In this document: one piece after another, positions 22,266 to 32,469 of the stretch
Layout of the letters: each line of letters starts with the position of its first letter
Position numbering within the stretch: the first letter of the stretch is position 1
DNA from: SAR202 cluster bacterium
GTDB taxonomy: Bacteria; Chloroflexota; Dehalococcoidia; Lucifugimonadales; UBA3495
Direction of reading: 5' to 3'
DNA length: 34,325 nt
Assembly: GCA_009392095.1 (NCBI GenBank)
Contig: VFHF01000183.1
Coordinates: 1-34,325, forward strand
Position numbers and translations under genes: made by a program
The notes under the pieces: generated by a model
The model's database searches: none
What the model saw: the letters and a program-made list of their open reading frames with translations, nothing else
What the model was told of the DNA's origin: nothing

Positions 22266-23846
22266 CTAGCCCGGCCCCGTTAGACGGGCGATGCCTCTCA
22301 TGGTCGGTCCTCCGTTGCTCATTCGCTTGGCCTGCATAGGCTGGCCCTTGCCACAGTTGGGGATGGGGTTCACCCTCAGGTCGTTGCCCACGGCGTCGAT
22401 GGACATGAAATAGTCGCGGCTGTCCGAGGTGATGCCGCCGTCCCGGTACAGCCGGCCTAACTGGCCGTTCTTGATCTCGTAGACCTTCACCGCCGTGATG
22501 CGGAAATTCTCTCGGGATTCGGCGATGGACGGCGTCCGGTGCCCCGAGATGTAGTAACCGTCTTCGACGTCGGCGATGATGCTCTGGGGGTCCTGTTGTC
22601 CCGGACCGAAGACGGTGTTGGTCATGCGGATCAGGGGTACCAATTGTGCCTCAGTGGAGCGGGCCGACCCGTTGGGCTCAACCCCCATGATTGCCGCCGT
22701 CTGGCGGTTGTTCAGGAACTCCTCCAATACGCCGTCTCTCAGGATGTAGGCACGTCGGGCCGGTGTTCCCTCGTGGTCGTAGCTGAAAGAGCCGTAACCT
22801 TCCATGGTTGGGTCCGAATAGGCTGTGACCATAGGCGATGCGATCTGGTTGCCCAGTTGGTTGTCCTGCATGTCCTTTAGGAACCAGGAACGCCCGGCGT
22901 AACCCGTCTCGTACTTCAGTGCCCGATCCAACTCCGAGGGATGGCCGACCACTTCGTGGACCAGCAGGGTGTTGAAGTGAGGGTTGGTGACGACCGTTAC
23001 CTCTTTGTCGGGCGGTTTTAGGGGCGGTGCAGCGGCTACTTCCACTGCGTCCGCGCCAAGCGTCCGGCAGAAGTCCATGAAGTTAGGCAAGATGATAGGA
23101 CCGTTGGAATAGCCCTCGGTCAATATCTCCCAGCCGCGTTGGTGGCCGGTGAAGTCGTAGAGTTCATAGTTGCCGTGCTCGCTGGAGCAGATGGCGATGG
23201 CGAACCCTTCGGTCTGGGCGAAGCTCTGGTCTATGTTCGCGCCGTCCGAGCTGAGGAATAGTTCCCGGAGCAGGAACGTCGAGGCCGAGCAGGCGGAATA
23301 GACGATGTTGCTGCCCTGGCTCTGCATCTGCTTGCAGCCGTCAACGGCCATGGCGATGGTGTCAGTCAAGGGAACTTGCCGGGGGTCGACCCTGAAGTTG
23401 GCCGGGACCGTAGCCTGGTGGACAACCACCGGGGCGAGGTCACTTGGCGTGAGGTTGCTGCCTAGAGTCTCGTAGCGGCCCCGCATCTGCGATTTTTGCC
23501 TGGCGCTGGCATGGGCGCGGCCGTGGGCCTGGCGGATGCCGTCCCAGACCACATCTTCCAAACGGCTTAGATCAGTTGTGCCCAAAACCTTGCCGTAATA
23601 ACCGGAGGAGGAAGTACGTCCGCCAGCAATGACGCGGACGCCAAAGTCGAAGGCGTAGTCCTCGGAGCTACCTTTCTCCGAGCCGTTCTCCGCCACCGCG
23701 CCCTTCTCTTCCCTGACCTCGATGCGCAGGTCGCAGTATCGGAGGCTCGGCAACGTCTTGGCCTTCTCGGCAACTAGCGATTGCAGATTAGCCTGGAAGC
23801 GGTCCAGGGACTCTACGGTTACGCAGGATGGGGATGGAGATAGCAT
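22266..23846 (-). CDS. tldD: TldD-family metalloprotease
   Basis: This is the catalytic zinc metalloprotease subunit of the TldD/TldE complex, 526 residues. The metal motif is H297-E298-V-V-G-H302 with Glu305 three residues on (HEVVGHPSE). Other family blocks are RYCDLRIEVREEKG, FGVRVIAGGRTSSSGYYG, DPTMEGYGSFSYDHEGTPAR and a C-terminal NPIPNCGKGQPMQAKRMSNGG. Complexes of this type degrade peptides such as CcdA and mature some RiPPs; no RiPP precursor gene was recognised nearby. It follows the malic enzyme gene by only seven bases, without a clear ribosome site. Confidence 0.93.
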   Translation of the reverse strand: MLSPSPSCVTVESLDRFQANLQSLVAEKAKTLPSLRYCDLRIEVREEKGAVAENGSEKGSSEDYAFDFGVRVIAGGRTSSSGYYGKVLGTTDLSRLEDVVWDGIRQAHGRAHASARQKSQMRGRYETLGSNLTPSDLAPVVVHQATVPANFRVDPRQVPLTDTIAMAVDGCKQMQSQGSNIVYSACSASTFLLRELFLSSDGANIDQSFAQTEGFAIAICSSEHGNYELYDFTGHQRGWEILTEGYSNGPIILPNFMDFCRTLGADAVEVAAAPPLKPPDKEVTVVTNPHFNTLLVHEVVGHPSELDRALKYETGYAGRSWFLKDMQDNQLGNQIASPMVTAYSDPTMEGYGSFSYDHEGTPARRAYILRDGVLEEFLNNRQTAAIMGVEPNGSARSTEAQLVPLIRMTNTVFGPGQQDPQSIIADVEDGYYISGHRTPSIAESRENFRITAVKVYEIKNGQLGRLYRDGGITSDSRDYFMSIDAVGNDLRVNPIPNCGKGQPMQAKRMSNGGPTMRGIARLTGPG

Positions 23847-23853
23847 TACAGCG

Positions 23854-25008
23854 CTAAGCGGCGTCAGACACTGCTTTGGCGACGGTCTGTGCTACCTGCT
23901 TGTCCAGAGACCAGGGGATGATGATCTCAGGTGTGGGCTCTGCAATCAGAGCCGCTAACGCGTTGGCGGCGGCCAGCTTCATGCGAGTGGTTACTCTGGT
24001 CGAGTGGGAGTCCAGTGCCCCCCGGAACACGCCCGGAAAGACCAGGCTGTTGTTGATCTGGTTGGGGAAGTCGCTGCGACCGGTGCCTACAACGGAGGCG
24101 CCGGCGGCGCGGGCTTCGTCCGGCCAGATCTCTGGGATGGGGTTGGCCATGGCGAACACTATTGAGTCCTTGGCCATGGAAGAGACCATCTCGGCGGTTA
24201 CAGCGTCGGCCGCTGAAAGACCGATGAATACATCGGCCCCACGCATCGCCTCAGCCATGCCGCCCTGGGTATTATCCGGGTTAGTGGTCTCAAGCATGGC
24301 GGATTTCACCGCCGTCAGGTCCGACCGGTCCTTGTGGATGATTCCGGTGCTGTCTACCAGGGTCACATGGGTGGCGCCTTGTTCCATGAGCAGTTTTGTG
24401 GAGGCGATACCTCCGGCCCCAGCACCGGCGAAGACGAATTTGGTGTCTTCGATCTTGCGGCCGGTAACTAGGAGCGAGTTCATTACCCCCGCGAGTACGG
24501 CGATCGCCGTGCCGTGTTGATCGTCGTGGAAGACGGGAATGCCCAGGTCCTGTAAAGCATCCTCAATGTCGAAGCATCGCGGTGCGGCGATGTCTTCCAG
24601 GTTGATGCCGCCAAAGCTGGGGGCCAGCGCGCGCACTGTCTGGATTATGATGTCGTTGTCCTGAGTAGCTAGACAGATTGGAAAGGCGTCGATGTCGGCC
24701 AGGCCCTTGAAAAGGATGGACTTGCCCTCCATCACCGGCATGGCTGCTTCGGGGCCGATATTACCCAGTCCCAACACGGCCGATCCGTCGGTGACCACCG
24801 CCACGGTATTGGCCCGGTTTGTCAGGTGGTAAGATTCCGATTTGTCGGCGTGGATGGTCATGCAGACCGAGGCTACGCCAGGTGTGTAAGCGATGGACAA
24901 ATCATCCAGTGTTTCTACTACCATCTTAGGGGCGATGCTGACCTTGCCCCGAGTTTCTCGGTGGCGGTCTATCGCTTCTTTGCCGTAGTCTCTGGGTTGT
25001 TGAGCCAT
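23854..25008 (-). CDS. NAD(P)-dependent malic enzyme (short form)
   Basis: This 384-residue cytoplasmic enzyme oxidatively decarboxylates malate to pyruvate. Family motifs are [36 protein letters not shown] (catalytic and metal region), [14 protein letters not shown] and [15 protein letters not shown]. The Rossmann fold is [15 protein letters not shown]. It lacks the phosphotransacetylase-like C-terminal domain of MaeB, so it is the short form. The ATG at 25008 gives the normal N-terminus; the open frame continues upstream to 25173 without family similarity. It is 71 bases downstream of ilvD and likely in the same transcript. NAD or NADP preference cannot be told. Confidence 0.94.
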   Translation of the reverse strand: MAQQPRDYGKEAIDRHRETRGKVSIAPKMVVETLDDLSIAYTPGVASVCMTIHADKSESYHLTNRANTVAVVTDGSAVLGLGNIGPEAAMPVMEGKSILFKGLADIDAFPICLATQDNDIIIQTVRALAPSFGGINLEDIAAPRCFDIEDALQDLGIPVFHDDQHGTAIAVLAGVMNSLLVTGRKIEDTKFVFAGAGAGGIASTKLLMEQGATHVTLVDSTGIIHKDRSDLTAVKSAMLETTNPDNTQGGMAEAMRGADVFIGLSAADAVTAEMVSSMAKDSIVFAMANPIPEIWPDEARAAGASVVGTGRSDFPNQINNSLVFPGVFRGALDSHSTRVTTRMKLAAANALAALIAEPTPEIIIPWSLDKQVAQTVAKAVSDAA

Positions 25009-25079
25009 GTTTCCAAATCTCCAATCTTCCTGGAGGGAAGGCCGTCGTTTTGTTAAACCAGCCCGCGGGCAAAACCTTT

Positions 25080-26768
<1,689 letters not shown>

Positions 26769-26858
26769 TGGGTCATCTCCTGGGGGTTGAAAAATCACCG
26801 AATCATTGCAAAATGGTTTATCGATACGCGACGGGCTGTGATATCGCGTAATTGGGCA

Positions 26859-26888
26859 ATTATAAGTGGCTATACTAAGTGGTTACAA
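26859..26888 (-). promoter_or_regulatory. Likely ilvD promoter
   Basis: On the minus strand TTGTAA (26888-26883) and a perfect TATAAT (26864-26859) are 18 bases apart. This predicts a leader of about 80 bases before the GTG start. Two CCACTTA copies overlap the spacer and -10 region. Confidence 0.5.
26863..26882. repeat. Direct repeat TAAGTGG x2 in the ilvD-sodN divergent region
   Basis: TAAGTGG occurs at 26863-26869 and 26876-26882, a 13-base period, with CTATAC between. On the minus strand the copies sit in the spacer and -10 region of the ilvD promoter candidate. It could be a regulator-binding site; nothing in sequence identifies the regulator. Confidence 0.3.
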
Positions 26889-27000
26889 GATGGTTGCTTC
26901 GCATGGTCAGGTCAGGCACGAAACAGGGGTTGCGTCCCTACCCAATATTGATTACGCTGATGCTTGCTTAAAAAATCAGGTGTAGTCAGGAGAGGCTGCC

Positions 27001-27471
27001 ATGTTTAACCCCCTAGGCTGGATCAAGCCACAGATCGCCCTAGCCCATTGTGATATCCCGTGCGGTATCTACGATCCCGTTTCCGCCAAGATCGCCGCCC
27101 AGACCGTCCAGAAGATGACGCTGCGAATACAGGCGTTAGAGCGTCCTGGTGACGGTGACGCTGCTGGATTTGCAGATTACGCCAACAAGATCGCCCGGTA
27201 TGTGGAAGTCAAAGAGCAACATGCCGAGACTTGCAAGCACGAGCTAGCGGTGCTCTGGGCCGATTACGGTTGGCCGAACACTCCGGACGGCTTCGACCTG
27301 CACGGAACGTTCAACGCCGCGTTGAAACTGGCCGGCCAGTGCAAGCAGAATGTCGATATGGCCAAGTGCGAGGAATTGGTCGCGACTTGTGACGCCATCG
27401 CCGCCGCATTTTGGGCCACCAAGGGTGAGACCTACAGCGATCCGCTTTCTACAGCACGATACGGCGCGTAA
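27001..27471 (+). CDS. sodN: Nickel-type superoxide dismutase precursor
   Basis: This protein converts superoxide to oxygen and hydrogen peroxide in the cytoplasm with a nickel hook. It starts with a 15-residue propeptide (MFNPLGWIKPQIALA). The mature N-terminus HCDIPCGIYDP follows, where His1 (residue 16), Cys2 and Cys6 bind nickel and Tyr9 is the conserved gate. The remainder is the four-helix bundle. The propeptide must be cut exactly before His16 by a SodX-type peptidase, which is not in the window. The 156-residue length is normal for the longer marine forms. AGGAGAGG ends five bases before the ATG. The gene is monocistronic, ends at a strong terminator and is divergent from ilvD. Confidence 0.95.
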   Translation: MFNPLGWIKPQIALAHCDIPCGIYDPVSAKIAAQTVQKMTLRIQALERPGDGDAAGFADYANKIARYVEVKEQHAETCKHELAVLWADYGWPNTPDGFDLHGTFNAALKLAGQCKQNVDMAKCEELVATCDAIAAAFWATKGETYSDPLSTARYGA

Positions 27472-27495
27472 GCCACAACCCAATCATGGCAAATT

Positions 27496-27527
27496 AAAAA
27501 GGCTCCCCGCCACCGGGGAGCCTTTTT
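27496..27527. terminator. Bidirectional terminator between sodN and hemL
   Basis: A nine-base-pair GC-rich stem (27501-27509 with 27514-27522) around the loop CCAC is preceded by AAAAA and followed by TTTTT. It therefore functions for sodN on the plus strand and for the tetrapyrrole operon on the minus strand. Confidence 0.93.
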
Positions 27528-27547
27528 GTCTACGTATTTTTAGGGGA

Positions 27548-28834
27548 TTACCGCAGGCTGTTCAACGCAGCCTCGACCTTGGCGATCGTGGCGTTGATGT
27601 CGGCCTCAGTGTGGGCAGTGGAGACGAAGCCGGCCTCGAACTGGGATGGCGCGATGTAGACCCCCTGCTCTTGCATCGCGTGGAAGTAACGTCCGTACAT
27701 CTCTGTGTCCGAACCCTCGGCATTAGCCAGGCCCTCTACCGGACCGGGATTGAAGAAACCGGTGAACATCGAACCCACTCGGTTGATGGTGCAGGGTATC
27801 CCCATCGCTTGAAAGGCTTTCGTCAGACCGTCGGTCAGCCGCTGGGCCAGGCTGTCCAGCCGCTCGAAGGCGCCAGGTTTCTGCAGTTCGGTCAGGGTTG
27901 CGATCCCGGCGCTCACCGCCAGAGGGTTGCCCGATAGCGTGCCTGCCTGGTACATGGCGCCCAAGGGCGCGACCATCCCCATCACGTCTTTTCGCCCGCC
28001 GTAGGCCCCCACCGGCAGTCCTCCTCCGATGATCTTGCCCATGGTTGTGATGTCTGGAGCGATTCCGTACAGGCCCTGGGCGCCGTTGGGCCCGACCCGG
28101 AACCCGGTGATGACTTCGTCGAAGATGAGCAGAGCGCCGTTGTCTTGGCTGATCTTTCGCAGCGCTGCCAAGAACCCCTCTCGTGGTAGGACTACGCCCA
28201 TGTTGCCTGCCACCGGCTCGATGATAATGGCGGCGATACCTCCGGGATTGGCCTCGAAGAACCGCTCCACAGACTCGATGTCGTTGTAGTCGGCGACTAG
28301 AGTCTCGCTGGCGTATGACTCGGGAACTCCCGCGCTGGTGGGGATGCCGTGGGTCAAAGCGCCGGACCCGGCCTTGACCAGCAGCCCGTCGGCATGGCCG
28401 TGGTAGCAGCCGGCGAACTTGATGATCTTGTCGCGGTTGGTAAAGGCCCTTGCCAGCCGGATAGCACTCATACAGGCCTCAGTGCCGGAGCTGACCAGCC
28501 GGACCGATTCCACTGACGGCAGCCCTTCGCAGATCATCTTAGCCAGTTCTACTTCCTGTTCCACAGGCGCGCCGAAGCTGGTACCGCCTTCGGCTGTTTT
28601 CTTCAGGACTTCAACGATTGCGGGGTGAGCGTGTCCTAGGACCAGCGGTCCCCAGGAACCTAGATAATCGATGTATTCGTTGCCGTCCACGTCCCAGACC
28701 CGTGATCCCTTACCTCGGGCGATGAAGGGCGGAGTGCCGCCTACGGCTTTGAACGACCGGACCGGGCTGTTAACGCCGCCTGGGATGTATTTCTGGGCCT
28801 CGGCGAATAGTGCTTCCGATTTGCTAAGTTGCAT
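27548..28834 (-). CDS. hemL: Glutamate-1-semialdehyde 2,1-aminomutase
   Basis: This PLP enzyme makes 5-aminolevulinate in the C5 tetrapyrrole pathway. It has 428 residues with EALFAEAQKYIPGGVNSPVRSF at the start, SSGTEACMSAIRLAR, IIEPVAGNMGV, Asp239 in IFDEVITGFR, and the PLP lysine Lys267 in TTMGKIIGGGLPVGAYGG. It is the last gene of the operon. The upstream enzyme glutamyl-tRNA reductase (hemA) is not in the window. The gap to hemB is 82 bases and no other gene was seen in it. Confidence 0.97.
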   Translation of the reverse strand: MQLSKSEALFAEAQKYIPGGVNSPVRSFKAVGGTPPFIARGKGSRVWDVDGNEYIDYLGSWGPLVLGHAHPAIVEVLKKTAEGGTSFGAPVEQEVELAKMICEGLPSVESVRLVSSGTEACMSAIRLARAFTNRDKIIKFAGCYHGHADGLLVKAGSGALTHGIPTSAGVPESYASETLVADYNDIESVERFFEANPGGIAAIIIEPVAGNMGVVLPREGFLAALRKISQDNGALLIFDEVITGFRVGPNGAQGLYGIAPDITTMGKIIGGGLPVGAYGGRKDVMGMVAPLGAMYQAGTLSGNPLAVSAGIATLTELQKPGAFERLDSLAQRLTDGLTKAFQAMGIPCTINRVGSMFTGFFNPGPVEGLANAEGSDTEMYGRYFHAMQEQGVYIAPSQFEAGFVSTAHTEADINATIAKVEAALNSLR

Positions 28835-28916
28835 GCAACGTCCTGATTAAAAATATCGGCGATTGAATATTCTTCTGTCTCTTTCAACGCTGGTTTGATC
28901 GATGTCCGATTGGTGT

Positions 28917-29900
28917 CTATTCCGCTTCTTTCAGCCACTTCGCCACTTCTTTGGCGTGGTAGGTGAGAATGGTATCGGCTCCGGCGCGTTTGATGGAGGT
29001 CAGAACTTCCATGATGACCGTCTTCTCGTCGACCCACCCGTTGGCGGCTGCGGCTTTGATCATGGAGTACTCGCCGCTGACGTTGTAGGCGGCTAGAGGC
29101 AGGTCGAACCGGTCCTTGGCCTGGCGAATAACGTCCAGGTAGGACAGGGCGGGTTTCACCATCACGATGTCTGCGCCCTCGGCTATATCGGCTTCGATCT
29201 CGCGCATGGCCATGCGGGCGTTGGCCGGGTCCATCTGATAGCCCTTGCGGTCTCCGAATTGGGGCGTTGAATTGGCGGCCACCCGGAACGGCCCATAGAA
29301 CCCTGACGAATACTTGGCCGCGTAACCCATGACCGGCACATCTTCGTAGCCTTGGTCGTTCAACGCTTGGCGGATCGCCCAGACCTGTCCGTCCATCATG
29401 GCCGATGGCGCCGGAAGGTCGGCGCCGGCTTGAACGTGGGATACAGCGGTCTTGCCCAGGAGTTCTAGAGTTTGGTCATTATCGATCCGGTTGTTGTCGA
29501 TGACGCCGCAGTGTCCGTGGTCGGTGTACTCGCACATGCAGACATCGGTTACCACCATCATGTTGGGATGGTCTTTCTTGATCATCCGCACGGCTTCTTG
29601 CACGATGCCTTCGGGGTCATACCCTTCGGTGCCCAGGGGGTCTTTCTCGGCGGGCAGTCCGAACAGCAGAACGGAAGGGATGCCCAATTCCAGGGCCTCG
29701 CCAACCTCCTCGGACAGCACGTCCAGCGACATCTGAAACTGGCCGGGCATGGGCTCGATGGCTTCTTTGACGCCGTGTCCGTGGGCCACGAACAGGGGAT
29801 AAACGAACTCTTTTACGGTGAGGCGGGTCTCCCGGGCCATGTTGCGCATGGGTTCGCTACCGCGCAGGCGGCGCAACCGTGAGTCAGGGAAGCTGGTCAT
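28917..29900 (-). CDS. hemB: Porphobilinogen synthase (5-aminolevulinate dehydratase)
   Basis: This enzyme condenses two aminolevulinate molecules to porphobilinogen. It has 327 residues with the substrate Schiff-base lysines Lys196 (YAAKYSSGFYGPFR) and Lys249 (VMVKPALSYLD). The cysteine set Cys121, Cys123 and Cys131 (DVCMCEYTDHGHCG) is that of the zinc-dependent class, not the magnesium-only class. The start matches the family (FPDSRLRRLR). It is 20 bases downstream of the cobA-hemD fusion. Confidence 0.97.
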   Translation of the reverse strand: MTSFPDSRLRRLRGSEPMRNMARETRLTVKEFVYPLFVAHGHGVKEAIEPMPGQFQMSLDVLSEEVGEALELGIPSVLLFGLPAEKDPLGTEGYDPEGIVQEAVRMIKKDHPNMMVVTDVCMCEYTDHGHCGVIDNNRIDNDQTLELLGKTAVSHVQAGADLPAPSAMMDGQVWAIRQALNDQGYEDVPVMGYAAKYSSGFYGPFRVAANSTPQFGDRKGYQMDPANARMAMREIEADIAEGADIVMVKPALSYLDVIRQAKDRFDLPLAAYNVSGEYSMIKAAAANGWVDEKTVIMEVLTSIKRAGADTILTYHAKEVAKWLKEAE

Positions 29901-29920
29901 GACGTCCTTTTCTCCTAATC

Positions 29921-31456
29921 CTACTTGCGGGAAAGCTTGCCTCCGGCGAAATGGTTGGTCAGCGCATCCACCAGGCCTTCGACGGTGTGCTCGGTTGCTT
30001 CCAGGTCTACCCGCAGTCCCATCTCGCGGGCGGTGGCGGCGGTTACCGGGCCGATGCAGGCGATGAAACTGGCGTCCAGACCTGCGAGGTCACCCTCCAG
30101 CATCTCAACCAGGTTACGCACCGTGGAGGAACTGGTAAAGGTTACGACATCGATGCCGTCAAGAAAAGCTTTTTTGGCCAAGTCGCTTATGCCCTCCACC
30201 GGCACGTTCCGATAGGCCGCCAGTCGGTTGACCTGGGCGCCCATAGCGGAGAGTTCTTTTTCGAGTTCGTCGCGGCCGATGTCGGATGCGGGGAGCAAAA
30301 CAGAAACGCCATTCCAGTCCTGGCCTGAAAGTTCATCGAGGATAGTCTCGGCAACCGAACGGCTGGGCACGAAATCAGCGGTGATTCCCCTGCGGTCCAA
30401 TGCCTGTGCGGTGGCGGGGCCGATGGCGCCAATGGTCGTTCCGGCCAACGCCCGCGCGTCCTTCCCTTGCAGTTCAAGCCGCTCGAATACCGACTTAACA
30501 GAGTTAGCGCTAGCGAATATCACCCACTGGTAATCAGATATTTTCTCCAGCGTGGCGTCCAGAAGAGAGAAGTCTTTCAGGGGTACGATCTGGATGGTCG
30601 GCAGTTCCACCGCGTTGGCTCCGGCCTGCTCCAGCAGGGTGCACAGCCGTGACGCCTGAGAGCGGGAGCGGGTCACCAGTACTCGCTTGCCGAACAGTAT
30701 CCGCGTGTCGAACCAAGCTAGTTCTTCCCGGAGGTTGACTACCGCGCCGATGACCGTGATCACCGGAGGAGTCAGGCCAGCTTTTTGGCCTTCCTCGAGG
30801 ATGTTGCCGATGTTTCCCGTAACGGTGCGCTGGTCGCTCCAGGTGCCCCACTGCACCAGAGCTGCGGGCGTGCTGGAAGGTAGGCCCTCTTGTTGCAGGG
30901 TGGCCAGGATCTTTTCCAGAGACGCCCATCCCATTAGCACCACCAGGGTGCCGCCGTTCTTGGCCAGGACCTCCCAGGGGATGGTGGACTCGGGCTTGGA
31001 TGGGTCTTCGCTGCCGCTGACGACTGTGAACGTCGTCGAGATGCCCCGGTGGGTCAGGGGTATGCCCGCGTAGGCTGGTCCGGCGATAGCTGAAGTAACG
31101 CCGGGGACGATTTCAAATGGCAGGCCGTTGGCTTTGAGTTCGAGGGCTTCTTCCCCGCCACGGCCAAACACGAATGGGTCGCCGCCCTTCAAGCGCACCA
31201 CGGTGAACCCCTGAGATGCTTTGTCCACAAGCAGTTGGTTGATCTCCGGCTGGGTCAGTTGTTGGCGCCCGCGGGCTTTGCCGACGAAGATACGTTCGGC
31301 GTCTTCTGGGACGGCGTTCAAGAGGATCGGGTCTACCAGGCGGTCGTAAACGACGACTTGGGCCTGCTCCAGCGCTTGCATTCCCTTGACTGTGATTAGG
31401 CCGGGGTCGCCGGGTCCGGCTCCCACCAGATACACTCTACCGGTCAATGATTCCAC
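29921..31456 (-). CDS. cobA-hemD: Fused uroporphyrinogen-III C-methyltransferase (CobA) and uroporphyrinogen-III synthase (HemD)
   Basis: This 511-residue bifunctional protein has two parts. Residues 1-245 are an S-adenosylmethionine-dependent methyltransferase with VYLVGAGPGDPGLITVKG, VVYDRLVD, VRLKGGDPFVFGRGGEE and GIPLTHRGIS, which makes precorrin-2. Residues about 256-505 are a uroporphyrinogen-III synthase with KRVLVTRSRSQASRL, VIFASANSVKSVFE, GAIGPATAQAL and FTSSSTVRNLVE. The fusion couples ring closure and inversion to the first siroheme/cobalamin branch step. It is found in several bacterial groups. The gap from hemC is 40 bases. Confidence 0.95.
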   Translation of the reverse strand: MESLTGRVYLVGAGPGDPGLITVKGMQALEQAQVVVYDRLVDPILLNAVPEDAERIFVGKARGRQQLTQPEINQLLVDKASQGFTVVRLKGGDPFVFGRGGEEALELKANGLPFEIVPGVTSAIAGPAYAGIPLTHRGISTTFTVVSGSEDPSKPESTIPWEVLAKNGGTLVVLMGWASLEKILATLQQEGLPSSTPAALVQWGTWSDQRTVTGNIGNILEEGQKAGLTPPVITVIGAVVNLREELAWFDTRILFGKRVLVTRSRSQASRLCTLLEQAGANAVELPTIQIVPLKDFSLLDATLEKISDYQWVIFASANSVKSVFERLELQGKDARALAGTTIGAIGPATAQALDRRGITADFVPSRSVAETILDELSGQDWNGVSVLLPASDIGRDELEKELSAMGAQVNRLAAYRNVPVEGISDLAKKAFLDGIDVVTFTSSSTVRNLVEMLEGDLAGLDASFIACIGPVTAATAREMGLRVDLEATEHTVEGLVDALTNHFAGGKLSRK

Positions 31457-31496
31457 CTTAAAAAGATGCCCACTTAAAAATTCTATTGGCGGTTGA

Positions 31497-32465
31497 TTAC
31501 CCTTGGTTCGCTCTGGCAGCCGCCACCAGATCAGCGCCGCCCTGTTCCACCAAGGCTAGGTAGGCGTCGCCGGCTAGCTGTAGAGGATCTCGTTTCAGCC
31601 CCCGTACCTTGGTTGTGAAGTTTTTTTCACCGTCCTCGGTACTCATGTATATCGTCATGACCATGATGTCTTCGACGCATTGCGCATAAGCGCCTACCGG
31701 GATGCTGCAGCCGCCGCCAAGTTTTTCCAGAAAAGCCCGTTCCGCCGTGGCTTCGTAGCGGGTGTCTGCGTCGTTGATGGCGCTCAACAATTCCAGCATC
31801 CGGTGGTCGTCCGCCCGCGCCTCCACGGCTAGTATGCCCTGTCCGGGCGGCGGCACGAACTGCGAGGTGGATAGATATTCAGCGACTTGGTCTTGCAGTC
31901 CCAACCGAATCATACCGGCGGCAGCCAGGATAGCCCCGTCAGCCTCCTCGCCCTGGGCCTTCCTAAGCCGGGTCTCCACGTTCCCCCGGATGGAAACGAC
32001 CTCTACCTGAGGAGCGTACTTCTTTAATTGGGCGGCCCGGCGGGGGCTGCTGGTGCCGATCTTGGCGCCGGGGGGGAGACCATCAAGTGGGCAGTTGTAG
32101 CGGTTTACCAAGACATCCCGCGGGTCTTCTCTCGCCAGCACCGCTCCCAGGATCAGGCCGTCGGTTAACTGGGTGGGCATGTCCTTGAGGCTATGCACAG
32201 CGATGTCCAGCTTGCCGTTCAAAAGCTCTTGTTCCAGTTCTTTGACGAAGATTCCCAGGCCCATGCTCGCCAAATGCGAGGTTTGGTCAACGTCGCCCCG
32301 GGTCCGTACGGTGTCGACCTCGAAATTCAGGGCCGGGTTGTTGGTTTTCAGGCGGTTGATCACCACATGGTCTTGGATCAGGGCCAAGGCACTGCCGCGG
32401 CTGCCGACCTTGATGGCCGGCCCGCGAGCACTACCGGAATTATCCTCTGAGTCGCTGGTGGTCAA
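31497..32465 (-). CDS. hemC: Hydroxymethylbilane synthase (porphobilinogen deaminase)
   Basis: This enzyme polymerises four porphobilinogens to hydroxymethylbilane. Key residues are Asp95 (HSLKD), the Arg-rich substrate sites (SSPRRAAQL and IRGNVETRLRK) and Cys253 in LGGGCSIPVGAY, which holds the dipyrromethane cofactor. The 322-residue product begins with about 17 poorly conserved residues before IKVGSRGSALALIQ. The start is TTG at 32465, four bases beyond the stop of the preceding gene, with GGGGGAC as a ribosome site spanning that stop. Translational coupling is likely. Confidence 0.96.
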   Translation of the reverse strand: MTTSDSEDNSGSARGPAIKVGSRGSALALIQDHVVINRLKTNNPALNFEVDTVRTRGDVDQTSHLASMGLGIFVKELEQELLNGKLDIAVHSLKDMPTQLTDGLILGAVLAREDPRDVLVNRYNCPLDGLPPGAKIGTSSPRRAAQLKKYAPQVEVVSIRGNVETRLRKAQGEEADGAILAAAGMIRLGLQDQVAEYLSTSQFVPPPGQGILAVEARADDHRMLELLSAINDADTRYEATAERAFLEKLGGGCSIPVGAYAQCVEDIMVMTIYMSTEDGEKNFTTKVRGLKRDPLQLAGDAYLALVEQGGADLVAAARANQG

Positions 32466-32469
32466 GGGG

